Assembly: GCA_020628635.1 (NCBI GenBank)
Contig: JAHDEU010000130.1
Span: forward strand, 1 to 6,505
DNA length: 6,505 nucleotides
Direction of reading: 5' to 3'
DNA from: Hellea sp.
Lineage (GTDB): Bacteria > Pseudomonadota > Alphaproteobacteria > Caulobacterales > Maricaulaceae
The first letter of the stretch is position 1; each line of letters starts with the position of its first letter. Below are positions 1 to 4,878 of this stretch, in pieces. The notes below the pieces were generated by a model, which did not search any database, had not been told where the DNA came from, and saw only the letters and a program-made list of their open reading frames with translations. The position numbers were made by a program, and so were the translations under genes.

Positions 1-673
1 TGCCGATATTGGCGTTGATCTTGACGAGGAAGTTGCGGCCGATGATCTGCGGCTCGAGCTCCGCGTGGTTGATGTTGGACGGGATGACGGCGCGGCCCCG
101 CGCGATCTCGTCGCGCACGAATTCCGGGGTGACGAAAGCGGGTATGTCCGCGCCGAAGCTCTCTCCGGCGGCAACGCGGTCGTCCGCGTCGGCCAGCTTC
201 TCCTGCCGGCCGAGATTTTCGCGCTCCGCCACATAGATCATCTCCTTGGTGATGATCCCGGCGCGGGCATATTCGAGTTGCGTGACAGGCCCCGTGCCGT
301 CGCCGACCAGCGGTCTGTGGCGCACGGGGAACTCTCTTGCGAGAAAGCGGCCCGTGGCGTTGCCATTGTCCTCGGGCTTCACCTCGCGCCCCTCATACTC
401 CCGCACATGGCCGCGCGCCTTGACCCACTCGGTGCGCGGCCGGGCGAGGCCCTTCTCCACGTCAATGGTGACGCTGGCATCAGAATACGGCCCGGAGGTG
501 TCATAGACGGGCACGGGCGGCTCGCCGGCGGACGGATGCAGCGCGATGGAGCGGTGCGGCACGCGCAAGGACGGGTCGGCCAGCGGCGCGGTATAGACCT
601 TGGTCGAAGCGGGCAGCGGGCCGGTGGTGACTTCGGGCGTCTGGAAGTCGTCCTGGGAGAGGGGCTTGTTCAT
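1..673 (-). CDS. thiC: Phosphomethylpyrimidine synthase ThiC, N-terminal part (cut by window edge)
   Basis: ThiC is the cytosolic radical-SAM enzyme that rearranges aminoimidazole ribotide into hydroxymethylpyrimidine phosphate, the pyrimidine half of thiamine. The 224 residues visible here match the conserved N-terminal region of bacterial ThiC. They include a ThiC-associated stretch at about 54-120 (VYDTSGPYSD, then GRF near 108-110). Residues 131-150 (TQLEYARAGIITKEMIYVAE) and 184-224 (EFVRDEIARGRAVIPSNIN, then IIGRNFLVKINANIG) lead into the catalytic domain. The C-terminal cysteine cluster that binds the iron-sulfur cluster lies outside the window, so intactness cannot be judged. The ATG at 673 is preceded by a strong AAGGAG (681-686) with 7-base spacing. 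It overlaps the stop of the upstream small gene as ATGA, pointing to translational coupling under the TPP riboswitch. Family identity is very secure. Confidence 0.97.
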   Translation of the reverse strand, partial: MNKPLSQDDFQTPEVTTGPLPASTKVYTAPLADPSLRVPHRSIALHPSAGEPPVPVYDTSGPYSDASVTIDVEKGLARPRTEWVKARGHVREYEGREVKPEDNGNATGRFLAREFPVRHRPLVGDGTGPVTQLEYARAGIITKEMIYVAERENLGRQEKLADADDRVAAGESFGADIPAFVTPEFVRDEIARGRAVIPSNINHAELEPQIIGRNFLVKINANIG

Positions 674-1101
674 GGTGCGGCTCCTTGCATGAGGGTCACG
701 AGCGCGGCGTCGTCGCCGCGCAGGAAATGTTGGACGGCCGGCTGTACGAGCGTGTCGGACACACCCCGCACCTCGATATGGCCGCCAAAGGACTGGAAGA
801 TGTGGAACCAGCGGCGCTTGCGCGGTGGTCCTGGCAGGAATGCATCCATGCGACCGCGACCATCGGGCAGCAGGTGCAGCAGCGCGTCGTCGGCCAAGCG
901 GTTCAGCCCTAGGCCGGGTGGGCAGACATCGGTCGCGCCCGCCGCCTCGCCGTCGCGGAACTTGGCGCGCTCCGCCGCCCAGCCGAAACCGTCATAATGG
1001 CGCATGACCTGCTCGGCTGTATCGACCGGCACATCATCGACGGCGACGCTAAGGTCGGCGCGTTGGATCCAGCATTTCGCGCGTGGGTCTCGCCCGCTCA
1101 T
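670..1101 (-). CDS. Uncharacterised 143-residue protein, first gene of the TPP-regulated thiC operon
   Basis: I do not recognise this protein. It is soluble in appearance, with no signal peptide or membrane span. Visible landmarks are a basic N-terminus, two cysteines (C10, C60, the latter in CPPGLGL), an HYDGFGW segment at 35-41, a basic-aromatic RKRRWFHIF stretch at 94-102, and a C-terminal half that looks alpha/beta. The ATG at 1101 is chosen because AAGGA (1108-1112) sits six bases upstream and the TPP aptamer ends directly before it. An in-frame ATG at 1140 lies inside the conserved aptamer and is implausible; the GTG just before 1101 is possible. The stop overlaps the thiC start by ATGA. 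The placement suggests a role in thiamine synthesis or salvage, or in support of ThiC, but that is inference from context alone. The coding status is supported by the riboswitch, the ribosome site and the overlap. Confidence 0.8.
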   Translation of the reverse strand: MSGRDPRAKCWIQRADLSVAVDDVPVDTAEQVMRHYDGFGWAAERAKFRDGEAAGATDVCPPGLGLNRLADDALLHLLPDGRGRMDAFLPGPPRKRRWFHIFQSFGGHIEVRGVSDTLVQPAVQHFLRGDDAALVTLMQGAAP

Positions 1102-1173
1102 CACCCGTCCTTCCGGCGCGTTGTCGCGCATCAAGTTCAAAGGGTGCGTCTCAACCTAGGTGCCCCTCGGTGG
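1102..1173 (-). promoter_or_regulatory. TPP riboswitch (THI element) controlling the small gene and thiC
   Basis: The minus-strand transcript shows the TPP aptamer elements in order. A 5' P1 strand CACC (1172-1169) is followed by a GAGGGGC block. The hallmark UUGAGA lies at 1154-1149 and ACCC at 1145-1142, then UUUGAACUUGAU (1141-1130). Next is a P5 hairpin GCGCG-ACAA-CGCGC (1129-1116), CGGAAGG (1115-1109), and GGUG (1105-1102) closing P1. The order matches known alphaproteobacterial aptamers. The following gene, thiC, is the classic TPP riboswitch target. The 3' strand carries the AAGGA ribosome site and the ATG begins at the next base. The natural mode is therefore translational: TPP binding stabilises P4/P1 and hides the ribosome site. 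P3 is unusually small (ACC-UA-GGU, or a two-pair stem with a CUAG loop). Exact pairing was done by eye. Confidence 0.92.
1108..1112 (-). promoter_or_regulatory. Shine-Dalgarno AAGGA embedded in the TPP aptamer
   Basis: AAGGA lies six bases upstream of the ATG at 1101, inside the CGGAAGGACGGGUG 3' strand that completes P4 and P1 of the aptamer. It fixes the start of the small gene. No separate expression platform is needed, because ligand-bound folding would itself mask the ribosome site. Confidence 0.75.
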
Positions 1174-1184
1174 CGCGACTGTGC

Positions 1185-1192
1185 GTCATAGT
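1185..1192 (-). promoter_or_regulatory. Weak candidate -10 element for the riboswitch transcript
   Basis: ACTATGAC on the minus strand matches six of eight positions of the Caulobacter-type -10 consensus GCTANAWC. It would place transcription start a few bases before the aptamer. No convincing -35 is visible at proper spacing; a TTGCGC lies too close upstream. The 43-base gap to the phosphatase gene could also simply be read through from upstream. Confidence 0.22.
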
Positions 1193-1216
1193 CCGAGTCG
1201 GCGCAAGGGTGGGTGG

Positions 1217-1729
1217 TCAGCGCGGACTTGGCTCACCGAAGCGCTCGATGCGGCTGCTCACGCCGTCCGCGTCCAGCGTGATGACGTAGAGGCGGTCATA
1301 TTCGGTCGCTTCCACGATCTCCGCGCCCGGCTCCGCGCCGAGCAGTTCGGCGAGCGGCGGCGTGGTGTTGGAGTGGCCGACGACGAGGTGGCGTCCCGGC
1401 GTCGCCTCCAGTCGCGCTGCCATGGCGGGGAGGTCGCGCGGATTGTAGAGTTCCACCTCCAGCCCCGCCGCGGCTGCGATGGGCGCGGCCGTATCGCGCG
1501 TGCGCTTGGTGTCGCTGCTGTGGATATGGGTGAGACCCGCACCTGCGAGCCTATCCGCCAGCGCTTCGGCGCGCGCCGCGCCTTCCGGCGTCAGCGCGGG
1601 GTCGTCCACGCCCAGCACCTTCTCGGCATGGCGGACGAGGTAGATGGTGTGGCCGCCATCAGCAGAGGGCGCGCAGCCCGACAATGCCAACGCGGCGAGA
1701 GCCACCACTATACTGCGTCTGCTGAACAT
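1217..1729 (-). CDS. Histidine phosphatase superfamily (phosphoglycerate-mutase-like) lipoprotein
   Basis: A 170-residue branch-1 histidine phosphatase predicted to be membrane-anchored in the periplasm. The N-terminus is a lipoprotein signal peptide: FSRRS, a hydrophobic stretch at 8-16 and lipobox LSGC with the lipidated cysteine at C19. The catalytic motif LVRHAEK follows at 31-37, with R33 and phospho-accepting H34. The second pocket arginine is R76 in SSDTKRTRDTA, and the second pocket histidine H119 lies in VVGHSN. The fold is complete for a minimal member of the family; the substrate cannot be told from sequence. The ATG at 1729 is preferred over an upstream in-frame ATG because GGGGAGAG (1734-1741) precedes it and the signal peptide then starts correctly. 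It lies 61 bases after the PH-like membrane gene and 43 bases before the TPP aptamer, so it may be the last gene of the acyltransferase transcript. Confidence 0.92.
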   Translation of the reverse strand: MFSRRSIVVALAALALSGCAPSADGGHTIYLVRHAEKVLGVDDPALTPEGAARAEALADRLAGAGLTHIHSSDTKRTRDTAAPIAAAAGLEVELYNPRDLPAMAARLEATPGRHLVVGHSNTTPPLAELLGAEPGAEIVEATEYDRLYVITLDADGVSSRIERFGEPSPR

Positions 1730-1790
1730 TTCGCTCTCCCCTTCGGTTGCGCAGACAAATCGCACGCGGCCGGTTAAGTAATTGCTGCCG

Positions 1791-2336
1791 CTAGGCCAGT
1801 CTCGCGCGCAACGCCGTCAACAGTCCTTGCGCATCAGTCGTGCGCAATATGATCGGCCCGCGCTCCCAATCCACGACCACGCAGCGCTCTCCCATGTCGT
1901 AGTCAAGACGCGGGTTGGACAGGCTGTCCAACGGCATGGCGAAGTCCGTGTCGGGACGGTCTGACGGCTCCACGACGATGCGAGCGTCCGATAGCCAGTG
2001 CGCCGTGGCGCGCGGGGTGAGGTGTTCGTCCTTGAAGCTCGCAAACCAACGTCCAAGCCTTGTCTCCCCGTCCGGCGCGATGACGTTGACTATCAGGAGA
2101 CCCACTGCGCCCGCGATGAGAAAAGGGAGGTATTTTTCAAGTGTCGCAAGGTTGGAGCGAAGCGCGACAAAGAATGTAACAAGACCGAAAACCGTGAAGG
2201 CCGAATTGGCCAACCATCCCGCCCGCTTCACGAGGGGCGGGATTGCGATGGGCTCCACCGCCTCCCGCACCGCGCCCCAGACGATGGTCTCGTCCGGCTC
2301 AGGCTGCAGCGGCATGTCCCGGGGCGTCTCGCTCAC
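1791..2336 (-). CDS. Two-span membrane protein with a possible bacterial PH-like C-terminal domain
   Basis: A 181-residue inner-membrane protein. After a cytosolic-looking acidic N-terminus, two hydrophobic spans follow at about 46-60 (AFTVFGLVTFFVAL) and 70-88 (LPFLIAGAVGLLIVNVIA), joined by a short loop. The soluble tail (about 94-181) has a strand pattern ending in an amphipathic helix (GLLTALRARLA). With HWLSDARIVVE and PLDSLSNPRLDYD it resembles bacterial PH-like modules; this is inferred from pattern, not from a profile search. Start choice: GTG at 2336 overlaps the acyltransferase stop as GTGA and is preceded by AGGGG (2342-2346) with five-base spacing. An in-frame ATG seven codons later is possible. 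The open frame runs far upstream into the acyltransferase gene, but that part is low-complexity shadow. The overlap implies co-translation with the acyltransferase. Function unknown. Confidence 0.82.
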   Translation of the reverse strand: MSETPRDMPLQPEPDETIVWGAVREAVEPIAIPPLVKRAGWLANSAFTVFGLVTFFVALRSNLATLEKYLPFLIAGAVGLLIVNVIAPDGETRLGRWFASFKDEHLTPRATAHWLSDARIVVEPSDRPDTDFAMPLDSLSNPRLDYDMGERCVVVDWERGPIILRTTDAQGLLTALRARLA

Positions 2337-3430
2337 CGCTGCCCCTGCATCAGCCGCAGCAGCGGGCGTTCCAGCAGGCGGTGGCTCACCATGGCGGCCA
2401 GCACGGAGGCGGCCGCGCCGAGCAGCACGAAGCCCGCAAAGCCCGCCACGCCCGCGCCGTCGAGCCAGCCCGGGACAGCCAGCACGCGGCGCATCGCCAG
2501 CAGCACGAGGATATGCACGAGATAGAGCGAGTAGGACACATCGCCCAGGCCCTTCAGCCAGCGCGGCACGTCCAGCCTGTCGATCCGTTCCAGCGCGGCG
2601 ACGCCGAACAGGATCAGCCCGCCTGACAAGCCATACACCACGACGCGGCGGCGCATGAAGTCGTGCTGGTCCGTGTCCACGCCGTGCAGCAGGGTGATGG
2701 CAAAGATGGCCGCGCCGACCATCAGCGCGGCCTTGGCGAGAGCGTAGCCCGGCGGCTTCCACCGCAGCAGCGCCGCCGCGCCCGCACCGACGGCGAACTC
2801 GGCCGACAGGGGGTGGTAGAGCACCTGCAACGGATCATCGGGCAGCAGGCCGGTCGCGGGCAGCACGGCCCAGCTGAGCAGAATGGCCGCGCCCCAGAGC
2901 AAAATCAATGGCACGCGCGCCCGGCCGGGCAGCAGGAGCAGCAGCGCGAACAGCGCGTAGAAAACGATCTCGAAGGACAGCGTCCAGCCGACGCTGAGCA
3001 CGGGCGTGGCGGATTGCGGCCAGAGCGACAGCGAGGCGGCGTAATAGCCCCAAGCCCCATCTGCGCCCACAATGTCCGGCGAGGCGGGCTGGCCGTAGGT
3101 GAGCCAGAAATAAAGCGCCATGAGCGAGCAGAACACCCACCAGAGCGGATAGATGCGCGCCGCGCGGCGCCAGGCGAAGCGTGCGGCCGCACGCCCGCCG
3201 CGCGCAATGTCCGCACCGATCCAGACCATGACGAAGCCGCTGATGACGAAGAACAGGTCCACCCCGGCCCAGCCCTGGTCCCATGGCCCCGCGACGACGC
3301 CGTCTTCCGCCCCCGCATGCACGCGCCAGATCTGCGCGGCGTGGAACAGCACGACGAGTAGGGCGGCGACCCCGCGCAGGGCCTGCAATCCCTCCAGCCG
3401 GGCGGGTGCGGGCGGCGTTTCGACGCTCAT
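2333..3430 (-). CDS. Acyltransferase family 3 integral membrane protein (exopolysaccharide/lipid O-acylation type)
   Basis: A 365-residue polytopic inner-membrane protein of the Acyl_transf_3 (OafA/ExoZ-like) family, which transfers acyl groups to sugars of surface polysaccharides or other envelope molecules. Family marks are ALRGVAALLVVLFH with the key histidine H30 (17-30), GVDLFFVISGFVM (56-68) and the arginine motif WRRAARIYPLWW (87-98). Further on are SVGWTLSFEIVFY with acidic E154 (146-158), HPLSAEFAVGA (206-216) and GDVSYSLYLVH (296-306). About ten hydrophobic spans are visible, and length and order are normal. The acceptor cannot be deduced. The ATG at 3430 gives a typical N-terminus a few residues before the first span. 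AGAAAG upstream is a weak ribosome site, and an ATG six codons earlier (3448) lacks one. Its stop overlaps the next gene by GTGA. Confidence 0.94.
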   Translation of the reverse strand: MSVETPPAPARLEGLQALRGVAALLVVLFHAAQIWRVHAGAEDGVVAGPWDQGWAGVDLFFVISGFVMVWIGADIARGGRAAARFAWRRAARIYPLWWVFCSLMALYFWLTYGQPASPDIVGADGAWGYYAASLSLWPQSATPVLSVGWTLSFEIVFYALFALLLLLPGRARVPLILLWGAAILLSWAVLPATGLLPDDPLQVLYHPLSAEFAVGAGAAALLRWKPPGYALAKAALMVGAAIFAITLLHGVDTDQHDFMRRRVVVYGLSGGLILFGVAALERIDRLDVPRWLKGLGDVSYSLYLVHILVLLAMRRVLAVPGWLDGAGVAGFAGFVLLGAAASVLAAMVSHRLLERPLLRLMQGQR

Positions 3431-3508
3431 GACAGCACTTTCTCGCATAAATCGCGGTCGCCAACCGGCGGAGTGGGTGAGCTTGATGCCATGCGGGCGA
3501 CTATGGCC

Positions 3509-3526
3509 TGCGCGAACAGGCGCGCA
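3509..3526. repeat. Perfect inverted repeat TGCGCG-N6-CGCGCA
   Basis: Two exact 6-base arms separated by AACAGG, about 80 bases upstream of the acyltransferase start and about 220 bases upstream of the BLUF start. A competing stem GCCTG-N6-CAGGC (3506-3521) overlaps it. The geometry would suit a dimeric repressor site or a leader hairpin in the minus transcript. GC-rich DNA yields such repeats by chance quite often. Confidence 0.35.
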
Positions 3527-3677
3527 AGTGTGGATTGGGACAAGCCCCGTCGCCGGAAACCGAAAGCGGACGCACCCGCAGTCATTTGTTGTCTGCTTTG
3601 GACGCGCCCAATGTCTCAACCCTTGTTAACCATGTTCCCTCACGCGACCTAAACCTGCTCCAGATTAAAAACACGCC

Positions 3678-3697
3678 GTGGCAGCTCACCCTGCCGC
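3678..3697 (+). other. Leader hairpin immediately before the BLUF open frame
   Basis: GUGGCAG (3678-3684), loop CUCACC and CUGCCGC (3691-3697) form a seven-pair stem with one U-G wobble in the plus transcript. It ends three bases before the outermost GTG (3701) of the BLUF frame, where a Shine-Dalgarno would be expected, which argues for the inner GTG at 3728. On the minus strand the same stem has one C-A mismatch. It is followed six bases later by TTTTT (3671-3667), a weak terminator-like arrangement that could stop antisense read-through from the lipoprotein genes. Confidence 0.35.
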
Positions 3698-3727
3698 AAT
3701 GTGGGAACCAGAAACCGGGACGAGGGC

Positions 3728-4114
3728 GTGTACCAACTGATCTATCAATCCATCAGGTCGGTAGACCTCGACGCGACGGCGCTGCGGCGCATCGTGGCCG
3801 AGTCGTCCGACCGGAATGCCGAACGCGGCATCACCGGCGTGCTGCTCTTGCAGGGCAACACCATCATGCAGGTGCTGGAAGGACCAGAGGACAATGTGCG
3901 CGCCGTTTACGACCGCATCCGCAAGGATCGCCGCCACCACGGCTGCGTTGTGCTGTTCAGCCGCCAAACAGGCCGCCGCTCCTTTGATGAATGGCGCATG
4001 GGTTTCTGCGAGGTGGACGATGACGGCGTGGACCATTTCCGCATGACAATCTCGGCGCTGCGCGCGCGCCAGATGCAGGTCGCCAAGGGTCCTCGGCGAA
4101 AGATCGCGAGCTAG
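3728..4114 (+). CDS. Short BLUF-domain blue-light photoreceptor
   Basis: A 128-residue single-domain BLUF protein (sensor of blue light using FAD), cytosolic. Residues important for the flavin photocycle are all present, with the same spacing as in AppA. Y6 (IYQS) corresponds to AppA Tyr21, N30 (DRNAE) to Asn45, Q48 (IMQVLEG) to Gln63, W89 to Trp104 and M91 to Met106. Other family marks are GITGVLL (34-40), a RHH turn (69-71) and WRMGF (89-93). After the domain come an acidic DDD stretch, a helix and a basic tail (GPRRKIAS); there is no enzymatic output domain, so it probably signals through a protein partner, as short BLUF proteins do. The GTG at 3728 gives a typical N-terminus and follows the purine-rich GGGACGAGGG, although spacing is tight. 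The GTG at 3701 (nine residues more) is the alternative, but has no ribosome site and sits against a hairpin. It is the only plus-strand gene, and its stop shares CTAG with the converging gene. Confidence 0.94.
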   Translation: MYQLIYQSIRSVDLDATALRRIVAESSDRNAERGITGVLLLQGNTIMQVLEGPEDNVRAVYDRIRKDRRHHGCVVLFSRQTGRRSFDEWRMGFCEVDDDGVDHFRMTISALRARQMQVAKGPRRKIAS

Positions 4115-4878
4115 TCGTCCGGGCTTTCGGACTCCGCTGCGTCCGGCTCCGCCATCACGGCCACCATCGGCCCCAGCTGCCCACCCCGCTCACTGCGGTA
4201 GATTTCCGGCGCGCGGATCATCGATATCGTGCCGTCCAGATAGAGCGCATCGCCCACGCCGAGACCGTCGCGGAACAGCCGCGCGAAATGGTGGAAGTTC
4301 ACGGGCGCATCGCTGATGGCAAAGAACAGCGCGTCTTCGCTGACCCCGACCCCGTTGCGCCTGCGCCGGCTTTCGCTTTCCAGATTGAAGCGCGGGTGCA
4401 GTGCGCCGTCGATGACCAGCATGGGCCCGGACTGGGTGGCGAAGGCGGGCTCCGCCTCCAGCGCCTGGAACGCCAGGGTTTCGGTCACGGAAACCCGCTC
4501 ACCATCCGACCAGAACACGCCGTTGGGCAGCATACCGAAATTGCCAGCACTCGCCCCGGTCAGCAGCGGCGCGGCCTGCGTCCCGTCTTCCACATAGTAT
4601 CCGACCGGGCGGCGGTCCGGGTGGTACATGCCCGCATTCATCATCATGACAGCCTCGTCTCCAAGGTCGGCTGCTAGATTATCGAAGTCACCCAACGGCG
4701 CGCCGTCATCGCCGTAGAGCCGCAGGCGCACGTCCGCATCGCGGTCGAACTCGCACACGATGAAGGGCGCGGCGTCGAACTCCATCGACCGGCAGTGGCT
4801 CGGCTTGGTGGGCGCGGCCGTCTCCGCCGCGCCGCATCCCGCCAGCAGCAGGACGGAGAACCCGCCTAGCGGGCGCAA
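4111..4878 (-). CDS. Phosphodiester glycosidase (NAGPA/DUF2233) family lipoprotein
   Basis: A 255-residue protein of the family named after N-acetylglucosamine-1-phosphodiester alpha-N-acetylglucosaminidase. Bacterial members are envelope proteins thought to hydrolyse glycosyl phosphodiester bonds; the substrate here is unknown. Recognisable elements are MMMNAGMYH (78-86), GNFGMLPNGVFW (112-123), ATQSGPMLVIDG (147-158), RRRRNGVGVS (171-180) and LYLDGTISM (212-220), an expected series for this fold. The N-terminus is a very short lipoprotein signal (lipobox LAGC, cysteine C15). The only start that retains it is TTG at 4878, overlapping the esterase stop by 13 bases, with only a poor GGA upstream. 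This fits translation coupled to the esterase. The tail is acidic (ESESPDD). The stop TAG shares CTAG with the BLUF stop. Confidence 0.87.
   Translation of the reverse strand: MRPLGGFSVLLLAGCGAAETAAPTKPSHCRSMEFDAAPFIVCEFDRDADVRLRLYGDDGAPLGDFDNLAADLGDEAVMMMNAGMYHPDRRPVGYYVEDGTQAAPLLTGASAGNFGMLPNGVFWSDGERVSVTETLAFQALEAEPAFATQSGPMLVIDGALHPRFNLESESRRRRNGVGVSEDALFFAISDAPVNFHHFARLFRDGLGVGDALYLDGTISMIRAPEIYRSERGGQLGPMVAVMAEPDAAESESPDD

Larger units (their letters stand above)
3431..3700. other. Divergent intergenic region between acyltransferase and BLUF gene
   Basis: This stretch should hold the promoters for both the minus-strand acyltransferase group and the plus-strand BLUF gene. No convincing -35/-10 pair was found for either. 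On the plus strand TTGTTA (3623-3628) and a CCTAAACC block (3648-3655, six of eight to the Caulobacter-type -10) are 19 bases apart, too far for a good promoter. Notable structures are an exact inverted repeat at 3509-3526 and a hairpin at 3678-3697. The AT content rises towards the BLUF side. Short frames here look non-coding. Confidence 0.6.

Noticed and set aside
65..997. Long plus-strand open frame opposite thiC and the small gene
   Set aside because: It is antisense to ThiC, an unmistakable protein, and its translation is alanine/arginine/glycine-rich without any domain; a shadow of GC-rich codon use.
1102..1140. Upstream ATG (1140) as start of the small thiC-operon gene
   Set aside because: It would make conserved TPP aptamer bases coding and has no ribosome site.
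1160..1777. Plus-strand open frame opposite the phosphatase and riboswitch
   Set aside because: Antisense to a recognisable histidine phosphatase; no ribosome site or family signature.
2337..2762. N-terminal extension of the PH-like membrane gene
   Set aside because: This part runs in another frame through the acyltransferase gene and is arginine/glycine-rich; the GTG at 2336 with GTGA overlap and ribosome site is the better start.
1915..3361. Several plus-strand frames opposite the acyltransferase and PH-like gene
   Set aside because: Low-complexity arginine/alanine/glutamine-rich translations antisense to a clear membrane acyltransferase.
3686..4036. Minus-strand frame opposite the BLUF gene
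   Set aside because: Antisense to a BLUF domain with all key residues at exact spacing; no recognisable family in the opposite frame.
4288..4677. Plus-strand frame opposite the NAGPA-family gene
   Set aside because: Antisense shadow without family motifs or ribosome site.
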